From: Stereum hirsutum FP-91666 SS1 | Lineage: Eukaryota; Basidiomycota; Agaricomycetes; Russulales; Stereaceae | Length of the DNA stretch: 64,000 nucleotides | NCBI RefSeq assembly: GCF_000264905.1 | Contig: NW_006763142.1 | Location: 1,419,789 to 1,483,788, forward strand | Direction of reading: 5' to 3' | Part shown: positions 44,128 through 55,551 of the stretch, piece by piece | How the letters are laid out: every line of letters starts with the position of its first letter | How positions within the stretch are numbered: the stretch's first letter is position 1 | Made by a program: the position numbers and the translations under genes | Notes under the pieces: generated by a model | Database searches by the model: none | Seen by the model: the letters and a program-made list of their open reading frames with translations, nothing else | What the model was told of the DNA's origin: nothing

Positions 44128-46382
44128 TGCACGAAAAAGTCTGAGGTATTCGGACCGGAGCATATTGGGCTGGCACACTGTGTCATTGTCCATCAAACGT
44201 AACAACCACCTACAGCCTTTGTCTGAGTGTCTCGAACCCTTGGCAACAACTTGGCAACCTTGTTTCGCCAGTTGCACCTTGAAATGGGCCGGGCTCAAGT
44301 GGTGATATTGGTCAATGGCTTTCTCAGCAGTGAATGTAGCAAGATAAAAGGCAACGAAGCGGCATCTGCGTACCACAGTTCGTAGGTAATGAAAGGGCTC
44401 AAATATACTTGCCGCCGTGCAAAATTGTCGCCAGGTGTCGCCGTCTTGACCGTCCAACAGCAGGATCAACTTCATTCGGATGGCAGCGGATGGTGTCCCC
44501 GGATCTTATCTTATCTTCGAAGTTTGGGATCGCCTAACGACGTCAATATTTGCAGAAACTGTTTCTCGCTTTCACCACCATGATCCTACGAACTCTAATT
44601 CCGAGTCAAACAGCGAAAGCATGCAAATATCACAGCTGTGAGTTACCGTTGAGTAGATATAATTCTGCCGGTTCTCTGCTACGATCGCCTTATCATCACA
44701 CCCTATCGCGCAAGAATGCCATGCATTTGGTCCTGCAGGTAGGACCGCCGTACCGTTGCCACAGAGTTCACGGTCTGTTGACGCGCTGCTCGAATGCAGA
44801 CCATGTCAAACTTCGATTTGTGCCTCTCCTGCGCTGATTTTCACATTTTGGAGAACCCAGAAGTGCTTTGAATAGCTCATTTGGTCTCCATAATTCATAT
44901 CTGCTGCCTAGAGCACAAACCGATACCACAGGAGCCCGAAATCGCATTTCGGCCAGCCCAGAAAAAATCCGGGATATCCCGGAGGTCGGCCGGAAATGAG
45001 ACGGCGTCGGTATCCACTCCGGTCTCTCGTGTGGTGTGGCAATCCAGTGGCCCAAATCCAGGACTGAAGCTGCCACGCATCAAATGGCCCAGGAAATATA
45101 TATGCTATATAAAATTTACCGTGCATATAAGGAGACCCGCAAGGTGGCCCATCCATTGTATCTATTACTCGTTACGAGGAGTGTAGGAGTCTAAGGTGCC
45201 GCGTTCAACTCGATTGTCGCGACCAAACCAGAACAGTGTCTTCGATCGTGCATACGATGATCCGAAGCTACGTCTGGGTATAGACACATCACAAATAACA
45301 TACCTACCTATAGTTTCCCCAGTGAATTCAATGAGACCAGTCCACCAAGTACTTGGAAGAAGAGTAAGTTGAAGCGGTGTGGCGGGTCCCATGCGGCGGG
45401 TTGCGGCTGGGCCACCTCCGGGGTGCATCCCGGATCCGGCAATGTCTTTTTTTAGCTTTTGTGCCCGCTGAATGCGTTTTGTGCGTTTTCGTAGCCTGAA
45501 GTCGGTTTATACTACATAAAAAGGGATGGATGTCATTGGATATGCATTCACGAGCATCCTAATGGCCCATGAGGCTTCATAACAGCAGAGAATGATTCAG
45601 AAAATCGGTCAGAGGGGCACAAGATTGGCGAGCATGAGAATGGCTCGAACGCGCGACGCGCGTCAACAGAGGGTGAACTCTGTGGCAACCGTACCGCCGT
45701 CGAGTCAGTCTCCCGTATACAAAGGTAGCAGTCTTCCTTTGTGTACTGGAGATTGACTAGAGAATTTTCACTTCTCTTTTCGACCTAGTTCTGGCGCACA
45801 CGTGTAATTAACTGCGAATGGACCACCCATTCGATGTAGAGACGGTTGCTCGTCATTACTCTCTGAATGGCAATCGCTCTAGGATGCTCATCGGGAACTT
45901 GCATGTCTTCAGACTGGCTGGTCACTTGTGATCATCAGGCCCGGATCTTGTTCGTAATGATGAAGCACCTCTGAGGCCACCGGGAGCCAGCATCCGTAGG
46001 GACGTATAAGTACCAGCTTTCTCTTTCGCCAGGTTGTTGTGCGGAAACCAGTCGTCGATTTATCTTTTCTCTTACCGATTTGGAATGAACTCCAGTCAGA
46101 AGACGAACCACGATTAGCTTCCGATGACCTCAAAGCAACACGTGTATAACACGCATCGTTGATGTCTATAACAGGTCGTGTACTCATCGCGCACAGGCTT
46201 TGCCTCGTGTTTCTGCCGTTATAACGCGATGCTCCTCAATGCCGCATCCACTCTTTCTCTGCCTCTTCCATGTTCTCCTCGTCTTTGACAAACCACCGCT
46301 CTCGTTTCCTAGTGCTTGGTTGCCGTTGTTTTTCCCTGTAGACTGGTGGCGACTCGGCGTTGAATAATAGATAGCAGAGGCC
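44128..46382. other. Divergent intergenic region, no gene recognised
   Basis: 2.25 kb between the F-box gene (-) and the J-domain gene (+). It contains a 16-bp perfect palindrome at 44968. Open frames of up to 142 codons have no family signs. Confidence 0.45.
44968..44983. repeat. Perfect 16-bp palindrome inside a larger imperfect one
   Basis: TCCGGGATATCCCGGA equals its own reverse complement. The flanks ATTTCGGCCAGCC (left) and GGTCGGCCGGAAAT (right) extend the symmetry to about 55 bp with mismatches. Confidence 0.75.
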
Positions 46383-49300
46383 ATGAATAAGGACATCCCG
46401 AAGCTCGTGTTCAATAGAGAAGATGCGCTGAAGGTGATAGGTGTGGCGCCAGAAGGAACTGAAGACGATATCAAGGTTGCGTTCAAGCGATTGGTACGTT
46501 CGATTTCATTAATACTCCACTAGCCGTGGTTCCCGACCTTCCGCAACAGGCTCTTCAATGGCATCCCGATCGTCACATTACCGAGAAGGACAAGGACTAT
46601 GCGACGCAACGTTTCATTGAGGTACGTGTAACGTGCAAGCTCAAGCGTTCAATCCTCGATGATCCATCTCGATCAGATCCATGACGCATACGATATACTC
46701 ATGGGAAAGAGCAGTCGTCGTCCTCGACTCTCAGACTCGGACAAGCGTAGACCACCATCTGCAGATGCAGGACCGCCCCCTCCTTCACCGCCTGCTCCCG
46801 CTCCCGCTCCGCCACCCGAATCGACATCTACCGACCAGGTCAAGGTTCCGTCTCCTAATACATCCCCGAGGCCAATACCAGAAGATGCGCCCCGTCAATC
46901 CCGCGCTTCTGCAGCACCAGGACCGACCTCTCATGTTTCACACCATAATTCCGCGCAACCGCCCTCTCACACCTCTGAACGACCTCACTCCCACGTTTCG
47001 CAGCAACCTCCATCCCATGCTTCGGCACGTCCAGGATCTCACGCGTCCGACCGACCTCCATCTCATGCGTCGGCTCGACCTCCGTCTCAGACTTCTGCAA
47101 CATCGCCACCCATAAATCATATCATGCCTAATCCTGGCTTCCGATATTCCACCGCGACTGAAGACAAGATGCTCCACAACCCTACACCCCCGGAAGGGAC
47201 CCAGTCCGTAATCCCAGGTGTCTCGCGACGTTCTCCCGCCTTTCGATACGCGACGATGCCAGACGACAACTTTCCTGTTCAGTCTCCCCGTGCTGTGCAT
47301 GCCTATATGGCCCCGGATACAAACGAAGCAGGTCCTTCTGCTCCGAATGGAGGTCCTGCCCGTCCGTCCCCGGGACCCAGAAATGCTACCATGCCAGAAG
47401 ATACCCGACAGAAGCCGAGTTCGCGATCTAAACACAAGCACACGCCTGGGCCACCGCCACCTACTCCTGCTCCTCCGCGCACTGAACCTGCTACTGCCGA
47501 GCATCGCAAAGGTCGTCACGAAAAGAAGCGACGTGCCCGTCAGGAGACAGAGCGTCATCCGCGTCCGGAGGTGGCGGAACAGGTTCATCCGGCTGCAGAC
47601 CATCAATCTCGTCCAGAGGCGGAACGACAAAATCGGCCAGCGCCAGGGCGAGATCCTCGTGTAGAGACGGACCGACAGCACCTCTCAGAGGCGGAACGTC
47701 GGCATCGGCCAGAGAAGGAACGTCGGCATAGGCCAAAGGAGGAACGGCGGCATCGTCCAGAGGCGGGACGACAGCATCGTGAAGAGGCGGGACAACTTCC
47801 TCGTCCAGAGACAGAACGACAACTTCCTCCAGAAACAGTACGACAACATCCCCCAGAGACAGAACGACAGGATCCTCCAGAGACAGAACGACAGCCTCAT
47901 CCAGGAACGGAACGACGGGAACAACAGCCTCGACCTGAGGCCGAACGAAAATCTCGACGTCCTCATCGGCATCATGGCGCTTCCGAGACTCTCCTTGCCT
48001 CTCCTCAACCTCTACCACATCCTGCACCAGGGGCCTCAGCTGCCTCACCGCCTCCTGGACCGCCATTCGAAGCTCATGTTCCATTCTCAGAGCACTCACA
48101 TGTTCATTCTCGTCCTGCCAGCATGCAATCAGCAACACCCATGTCAGCAGCATCCGGCCAACCATCACCTGTTTACCCTGCACGGTCTCCTCCGGTTCCT
48201 CGCAGCGCCCCTCTCCCCTCCGACTCGTTCTTTCAAGGCTCTACCAGCCCACCTCGCTCGACGGGTTCGATTGTCCATGGCGTAGACCACAGTCGTTCTT
48301 CACCTCATTCTTTTGATACTGCACCATACGCCCCTGGACGAGTTTCGACGCATTCTTACGATGCCCGACATTCATCGCCCATCCCGGACTTCTACATTCC
48401 TCAAGATTCACCTCCCTCACGTCGAACCCCTTCTCCACCTTTCAGCTCGCCACCCAATAGCTCATCCCCTTTGATGTCAACGCCCTTGAGCTCGCCACCC
48501 GTCATTCCAGAGAGCAAACGACCGCCGAATAAGCTGAAGAAATCTCGTCCTCGTGCGGTAGATAGTCTCGTCGAGATACTTTCTCCCAAGACGAAGACCA
48601 AGCATCATCATCAGGAGTTACCTCGGTTGGACACGGATTTTCCGCCGACTACTCGACCAAGGGCTGGGCCTGAACCTCCGATCCTTCCGTCACGTTCGGT
48701 GTCTCCGACGTATGTGATGCTGGATATATCGAGGAGTGAGTCCGGAGATTCGTTTCTCGAAGCTGGCAGTGGTGCCGAACACAAGCAGTCAGTACTCCGT
48801 CTCACTCTAAATTATTCCTGCTTTTATTGACGGTGACCTAAAGCGACACAATGCCTACTCACGCGCCCGTATACCCCAACCTACGTTCGAAGATTCCGAT
48901 TCCGCCACGTTGCTGTCAACGTCAGTCTTTCAAAATGTTCACCAACTACGTCAACATCGATCCTTCCTCCGTCCCGCCGTATCCCATCACGCCACTTTCA
49001 CCTCTTAATCCTCCCGAGCCACCGCCCCCGCTTCCTCCGACTCCTTCCAGCGTTTTCGGGCTACTTCCACGCCTGCGTTCTCGCGATGAGCTTAGAGCGG
49101 CCCCACCACCGAGACCGAAACAAAAGCAGTGGATCTTCCCTCTCAACGTTACACTGGAGGAAATATACCATGGGAACACGCAAACGTACCAAATCACACA
49201 ACCTCATACTACCCTCGTAGACTCTCCGGAGGGACCTACCACTTTGCCGGTACAGATTACGATCCCGCGTGGTGTCCAACCGTCGACCCTCCTACCTGCG

Positions 49301-49726
49301 GGTGATCCCTTTCCTCATATCCTCTTTTCCGTCACCCCCGTTCCACATCCATACTTCAAGATCCTGGACTCCGTTTATGGACATCTCTGGATGGTCGTCG
49401 AGCTTCCATGGTCCGAAGCTGCCTTCGAAGAGCTAATACATTCGGGCGGCGTCAACGGCGGGAGACAAGGCATCAAGGGAAGTATGGTTGCGTTCACGGG
49501 GATAACGGGAGAGGATATGAGAGTGCCGGTACCGCACACGCCGGAAAATATCAGGAGTGCGTTGGAGAATGGGACGAGAATTCCTGGTGGGGGTTTACCG
49601 ATTGTTAGCGATGACGGGGAGGTCATGGCATACGGCGATTTGGTGATTCGGTGGACCTTCTTCGTTAGTGGACAGGCGAAGGTTGTAGAGGGGATTAAGA
49701 AGGTGGTGTCGCATATGAAGTTTTGA
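46383..49726 (+). CDS. J-domain co-chaperone with giant disordered linker and DnaJ C-terminal domain
   Basis: Four exons: 46383-46493, 46550-46621, 46677-48787 and 48844-49726; phases 0, 0, 2; 1058 residues. Residues 9-75 are a J domain (FNREDALKVIGVAPEGTEDD, ALQWHPDRH with the HPD at 42-44, FIEIHDAYDILMGK). HPD stimulates Hsp70 ATPase. The next ~700 residues are disordered: Pro-rich, then repeats of SHxSxRPP type (about 100-150), then Arg/Glu/Pro repeats RHRPExER (about 290-425), then Ser/Pro-rich. From about residue 860 a DnaJ C-terminal domain follows (KQWIFPLNVTLEEIYHGNTQ, VPHPYFKILDSVYGHLWMVV, GEVMAYGDLVIRWTFFVSGQ). There is no Gly/Phe region or zinc finger, so it is class B-like but expanded. 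The junction GCA/C at 48787-48844 rests on phase agreement and a 56-nt intron. Confidence 0.85.
47555..47925 (+). repeat. Coding repeat: Arg/Glu/Pro units in the J-protein linker
   Basis: Imperfect 24-36-bp units encoding RPExERxH / PPETERQ. Periodicity holds for about 370 bp, and all three frames as well as the antisense strand stay open over long stretches, a by-product of the repeat. Confidence 0.8.
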
Positions 49727-50652
49727 GGGCTTTTTGTTGGTATTATACGGCAGCGACGCTTGCGTTGCTTTGTCGGTGGTATACACTTCGGAGCCGTCCC
49801 CTTTCTCAGTTCACACTGGCCATAGACGTCCAGTATTTCCATTCTCGCCTTTCTCCCTAAGGTTCAGAGAGTCTTTTATAGATGGCGACCGCCGTTAGGG
49901 ACTACACAACTTCGTCGTGTTATATACTTTGCTTTGTATCATGCTATGGTGCTTTTTCCCTTGCTTTCTCGCTGCCTTGCATAATCTCCAAAGTTCTGCT
50001 GTCACTACTCTATTTGATCACTACCCTACGACTTCATTGTCAGCGAATAATATTTTCACCGTTTGATAATGCGCTCTCAATCCGCCTTGCCACTGTGGCG
50101 CCTGAAAAAGGTTCAAAACATGGTGCACAAGCTTTTCATCGATAACGATTCTTTCGACATCGACCTCCATGTCGACCTCTCTCCTCCAGAACAATCGGCT
50201 TTATAGCGTCCTACAGTTCTCGTAATCAAGTGCAAGAAATCGAGATACAGTGAACGGAATGAGTGGACCGGGAATGGCTCGACTGGGAAAGTGACCGCAA
50301 GCTGGTAGACCCTGGGGGGAGCGGTTCGATACTCATACGTACGTGTCTATCTTTTAACGGGTCCTGCGATCTGGCATATCTCTTTACACCCTGTTGTTAG
50401 GGCGAGTCATTATGTTGCTAGGATCTCCGTCGGCCTCCACTGGTTTTCTTTTGGACGTTCCCGAAAGTCGCCGTTCAATCTGTGTCTTGAAAACGTGACC
50501 GTGTCAGCGCATCTACAAGAGCCATTCTTTCGGCTATGTTCAATCGCCTATGTAAGGCCCAATCGACACCGAATTACCCTCTAGTTCTCTTGAGCCTGCA
50601 TCCCTTTGAGCCTTTCCTTCGAACTTTCCCCCTTCTACTCCACCCTCACTAA
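49727..50652. other. Intergenic
   Basis: 0.9 kb between the J-domain gene and a same-strand hypothetical gene. It should hold the 3' UTR and the next promoter. No gene seen. Confidence 0.45.
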
Positions 50653-51502
50653 ATGGACCCTTCACTCTACCCCTCAGTCTCACCTTCGCTAGTGCATGGT
50701 GGGATACCTTTTCCGATCTTCGAGCTGGTCTGTCGCTGCATGTCGGAAGAGGACCGCGTTAAAGCCTTCAAGTTCATGGCTGCTGCATCTGCTGATCTTC
50801 GCTTTACTGCTGACCAAAAAGTACCTGACCTCTGCAGCTCGAGACTGGCAGCCTGCTTCCCCATACTGTCCCCCCCTGACGATGCGCTACCTGAAACTAC
50901 TTCGTGGTCAGATTTCGCGAGGCAGGGTAGGCTTGTCTTGGACGAACCCTCTGACCCCAACGACGGCTGCTACCTTTCCGATCCAGACGGGTCTTCGTCC
51001 GATCTCTACCCGTGGGACAAGTTCCTCGCGAGCCCCGATAGTGATGGCTCACTCGAACCTCCCTTACTCCACCCCGTTGAAAGATACGCCTCGCGTGACT
51101 GGGATGTGACTCATGTTGTACCTCGCACCTACGTCGAGCATATGAGAATCATGAATCTGGTTGAGCGATCTGACAATATGCTCATCGACAAGCAGGCAGC
51201 ACGGGAATCCCACGCGATCGGCGGCGCACCAATTCCCCCAAAACGTCGCCTTTCTGGCCGAAGATTCGAACCTTTAGATAGAGTGATGTACGAGTTTAAG
51301 GAACTTGACTGGTGGCTTCATCTTCTCGAGTCACCACAGCGAGGTTACATCCCTCCTCGAAAGGCTCCGGAACAACCTCTTAACCCAAAAAACTCTGCCT
51401 GTCAGTATTTTCCTCGATTTGTTCATGACAGTGTTGCTTACTTTGTTCTTCGTAGGGTTCGAGGAACAATATGACTACATCGGTCAAGTCGCCGATATGT
51501 AG
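50653..51502 (+). CDS. Hypothetical protein, paralogue of the gene at 52876
   Basis: Two exons, 50653-51400 and 51456-51502 (GTCAGT ... CGTAG, phase 1), give 264 residues. Without splicing the frame also stops soon, at 51474, but the spliced end WFEEQYDYIGQVADM has regular composition. The N-terminal FPIFELVCRCMSEEDRVKAF looks like a degenerate F-box-type helix pair. The middle is acidic and low-complexity. The C-terminal motif VVPRTYVEHMRIMNLVERSD is shared with the product of 52876-53580 (QPRSYEEHMLIMEMTDKF), and both have a DDALxxT segment before the acidic part. No known domain recognised; no signal peptide. Probably a lineage-specific family, duplicated in tandem. Confidence 0.65.
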
Positions 51503-51901
51503 TGCACCAAAGGTTTGTCTGTACTCGAAACCATTTGCCTGTTTGCCACGACTACTTGACTAATTTCTGCTTCTTGTTCGCTTTCCTCAAGGTTCGACGG
51601 CGCTGGGATCGTTCGCTCCTCGAGTGGAAGAAGCGTTGTATACTGCAGCCTGTGCCGCTGCGAGCCCCATTATCACATTTCCCATGCTTACATCTATTGT
51701 ACAATATTTGAATCGAAGTACGCCACGCATTGCTTTTGCGTACGGGACATGGGCCGATTGTGCTCCAAGGGCCACGACCTTAGATTGTCGGTCAGAATTT
51801 CCGTACAGCCCGCCCCTTTGTGAGGATAAATTTACGTGAATTCTTTCAGTGCTCGAATGTACTCAGAGTTCCTTTACACAAAAGCGATGGTACGTACTAC
51901 G

Positions 51902-52213
51902 CAAGGGGGCGGCAGCCCCCCGAGCCAAGACCTGATGTTGGGTCCTGCCTAATCCGGTAATTATTTCCTTATATGGTAGGAGTTTGGGGGGGGAGGGGGG
52001 TCTGGCCGAGGTCAAAATTTTTGGAAAATGCTCCAATGAGTGCGAGCATTCCAGAAAAATACTCAGAAAATATTCGAAAATCGGCATATTTCCCCCCTTC
52101 CTGACTTAATCCGGAAGGCTTTCGACCCCACAAAAATGCTTAGAATTCCCTTCTACAGTGAATAAAGCCTATGGGAAGATAAGGTCTTTTTCTTGGGGGC
52201 TGCCGCCCCCTTG
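51902..52213. mobile_element. hAT-like miniature element, 312 bp
   Basis: Left terminus CAAGGGGGCGGCAGCCCCC and its exact reverse complement at the right end. Flanked by an 8-bp direct repeat GTACTACG (51894-51901 and 52214-52221), as expected for hAT transposons, whose termini often start CARNG. No coding capacity. The GC-rich ends are themselves nearly palindromic, so each end could form its own hairpin. Confidence 0.85.
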
Positions 52214-52221
52214 GTACTACG

Positions 52222-52875
52222 CACGGGCCACTGGAAAATACCACGTGGCGTGCCTCATGATCGACGTAAGTTACACTTTCGCACGCACCATGTTCAAGTT
52301 TCTTTTCCCAACCTTCACCACGACTATGAACTGCAGTCGCTCCAAGGCACATTGACTCCATTTGAAGATATCAGGATCGCATCTTACTGCCAGATCTCCC
52401 GCGTAGACGTAACGCAAGGAATATTAGTGACTGCGGCGATCCAAATGGAGCCACCGACTTGGAGCGGCACAGTGGAACAATGAGCGACCCGAATGGATCT
52501 ATTGGACCATCGATACTGTGCCCTCTTGCGTCACTTTGGGCCACGAGAAGAGACTCATTCCATCGGTGTACGTACTCCCTTTCATCTGAGCCGTGTTTTT
52601 GGTCAAACGGTCCTTCATTCCTTTGTTTCTTTGTCAAACTCGACACCGGAGCCTCGTTCCCGATTTTCTCCGACTGATTGACACATCACCACGGCCTTGA
52701 AGCGCGTCGAATCTGCTCTTGCGTCGGTTTCATGTGAACACAACCTCACTCTGGCTATTTTATTGTTCCCCACAAGCCTTCAATTGCCTGTCGTATCTTC
52801 TCTTCCTACCAAACACTCCCCCAGTTCCAACCTCGTCTTTCTTCTCTATCGTCCTTGCGTTCCTTTTCAAGCACT
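52222..52875. other. Intergenic
   Basis: 0.65 kb between the miniature element and the next gene. Frames of 60-96 codons on the plus strand have no recognisable features. Confidence 0.4.
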
Positions 52876-53580
52876 ATGGCTCAGAATCCGGTTAAAGAAA
52901 ATGACCGGACCTCTCTTTCCACTTCTTCCACCCAGATATCCAGCTACGTCATCCCTTTGTATCCTTTCATCCCACCGTCGTGGACAGGAACAAAATGTCC
53001 TCGAGAGCTGCAAGAGGTACGCCTTCGAAGGCTCCGCGCGAAACTTGACGGCATCTCCGGGGACTGGTCGGAACGCATACTCTCTGGCTCTGCGACATCT
53101 CTTGATCTCGACCCTCAAAGCTGCGAGGCGATTCAAAACATGCTAGATCTCCGTCACGAAGAGTCTGATCCACTGCTTGAGGCGGCGGACGGGCATCTAC
53201 AGGAATTGGGTCTCGCTCCCTCAGACGACGCTCTGTCTGACACGAACACGCCGGTCTGGTTCCGCGCAGGGCAATATCTATGGGACGACACCCCTCTCAC
53301 CGTCCAGGACTCCGAGTCTGGAGTCTCCCCGCACGTTTCGCTTGATTTCCTTCCGGGTTCGGTCGAACGTAGCCCAGAGTTCTATGAAGTAGCCTCGCAG
53401 ATTCAACCTCGGTCGTACGAGGAGCATATGCTGATCATGGAGATGACGGACAAGTTCTCAAAGAGAGTCGATGGGAAGTTGAGGACAGGCTACGCTCCGT
53501 ATCCCCACGAATACGGTGCCCCATCAACAAGGCCCTTGGACGCGTATACACAGATTGCGAAGTTCCTGGAGTTGATGTAG
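52876..53580 (+). CDS. Hypothetical protein, paralogue of the gene at 50653
   Basis: Single exon, 234 residues; the ATG at 52876 (CACTATGG) is preferred over one 21 bases upstream. The N-terminal part is Ser/Thr-rich, then YPFIPPSWTGTKCPRELQEV and RLRRLRAKLDGISGDW. The C-terminal half has PSDDALSDTNTPVWFRAGQY, an acidic stretch, and IQPRSYEEHMLIMEMTDKFS, which matches PRTYVEHMRIMNLVERS in the upstream paralogue. It ends in IAKFLELM. No domain recognised. The two genes have the same orientation about 1.4 kb apart, so a tandem duplication followed by strong divergence is likely. Confidence 0.6.
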   Translation: MAQNPVKENDRTSLSTSSTQISSYVIPLYPFIPPSWTGTKCPRELQEVRLRRLRAKLDGISGDWSERILSGSATSLDLDPQSCEAIQNMLDLRHEESDPLLEAADGHLQELGLAPSDDALSDTNTPVWFRAGQYLWDDTPLTVQDSESGVSPHVSLDFLPGSVERSPEFYEVASQIQPRSYEEHMLIMEMTDKFSKRVDGKLRTGYAPYPHEYGAPSTRPLDAYTQIAKFLELM

Positions 53581-55551
53581 TGGTGAGTTTATCATCTCGT
53601 CTTGGTGATTATGCTGCGTATCCCCCATACTTATGAACAGTTTTGTACTGTAAGGTTTCTTTGCGTGCACAGTGTCAGTGTCACAACGTCATGTGACTCA
53701 GCTTCGGCGGTCGACATTCGGCTCTTCCCGCTCTCAGTTCTTGTTTCTCACGTCTCGGCGTCGTTTCTACATCGCAACCTGTATCGTCTCGCTTCTGTTT
53801 CTCTGGACCTTGTGTCGTGTATTGCTCTACTGTATATAACCTCAATATTTCTCGAGAACCCTTGCTAGCGCCTCATCCGGAGCCCGTTTTCCTCCACATC
53901 GCAACATTACCATCGACAGTAACCAGTTTGTAAAGCTTGAGAGCCGTTGTTTGAGTGCGCCAGTCCCGGACCTTGTGGATTTATGTTGCTTGTTTTGGTC
54001 CAGTGGAAGAGTCATCTACAGATCGAGTGGTTTGGAGTCGCTGAATTGGTACGTCAGCTAGTATCCTGACTTTATTCTGCCTTACTGACCTGTGCTAGTT
54101 TCCAGGCAGCCAAGCCTCCCTTGTGCGAGGTGAGGGCATTTGCTTGTGGATCTATACTGTCCAGCGGCTGAATGCACATGGGCCGGCTTCTCTCTGATCA
54201 GGTTTTTCCAACGTACTTTAGAGCAGACTACAGGTTCTTCATCGCGTGCTATTGGACGATTTTTACTAATGGTTTGGCCTTACACATATCCACATATGTT
54301 TATATCTAGCTCGTGCAACCGACTTCATCACCGTTGTTTTAGCCAGCGCGACGCTACGTGGCGAATACAGCACCGAAAAAAGCGCACAAAACAGGTCTAC
54401 AGGAACGTGTCCCGATGCGGGGACACGTCTTTACAGTCCAGAGTGAAACTCCCCGGACTGTCTACCGCCTTCTAATGCATGCCAGGTACGTTTCCCCCGA
54501 CGAAATTTCGACGTAAATATGATGTATCATCTTGAATTTGGAAGGTGAAACACCCATAACGAAGAAATCTTTGACCATCTTCTCGTACGTGCTCTATATC
54601 TGTCCAGTATGAAACTCGAGCGCCTGTCCTACTGTCTTTGGTGACTTCACGTATTCGCCGAGAGCGGGTCTCTACTTTAAAGAATCATGCTTGGCCTCGT
54701 TATTCTTGTGGTGATCAGTCGGGAGCATGTGTAGCTTGTTTCCCACTTGATCTCTCCGCTAAGCTGCCAGTCGCCCATATGGGCAGAAGGAGCAGTCGCC
54801 GGACATTCCAAGTTTCTTACAGCATTGTTGGTCATTTTTAGAACGCGCGTCATGTCCGAGCGCGTCACTGGTCGTCTTTGAGTTTCTGGGCTGCTCTATC
54901 TTTGCTATGCCTCGAGATACTTAACTGCCACATATGGGATTCTGGGCGTTGACCAGCCCTTGTGGCCCGCTGCATGCCTTTCCGATATGGATCTTGCATA
55001 AAATTCTCAGTAGATACGATGCTCCTCACCGTTGTGTTTTGTGTCACGGTTGCCGTTCTCAATCTCGGCAGGGGTATACGTACTGTGTTCAGTGTCTTTG
55101 CTTTTAAATGGCCTAACACGTCGACGCACATGCCTCGGGAATGCCTAGCCGCATTTTCCATGCAAAGAATCCGAGAGGAAACGTCGTTTGGCGAGTGGTC
55201 AGAAGCAATCTATGTCCTCTAGCAATACGCGGTGGGACTTGTGCTGGGCGGCTGCTGTCCCATACTCCGTCGTGTTGGTGCAACAATGTACCCCTTGTAA
55301 CTGATTATTCGCGCTTTTGACCACTCCGCCCAGTCGTTACCGTCGGTAACTCTAGTGCTTCTGGATAGGAGAGCACGCTGGCAAGGACGCACATCTCCTG
55401 ACAGCTGTCCCATGTCTTACAAAGCGAAACCCGTCCAAGATCTATATATGCCAGAATAGATTTCCTGGTCACCTTCACCTCAAGCTCCTGCTCTACAGCG
55501 AGTCCTCTCAAGCTACCGCCTAGCTCTACACTCTTTACGATCGTCATCAAC
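53581..55551. other. Intergenic, no gene recognised
   Basis: 2 kb between the hypothetical gene and the chitinase. A minus-strand frame at 55305-55676 overlaps the chitinase first exon and is a shadow. No coding signal otherwise. Confidence 0.45.

Noticed and set aside
46938..48183. Long minus-strand and second plus-strand frames over the J-protein linker
   Set aside because: They follow from the repeat composition; only the frame continuous with the HPD domain and the DnaJ C-terminal domain makes sense.
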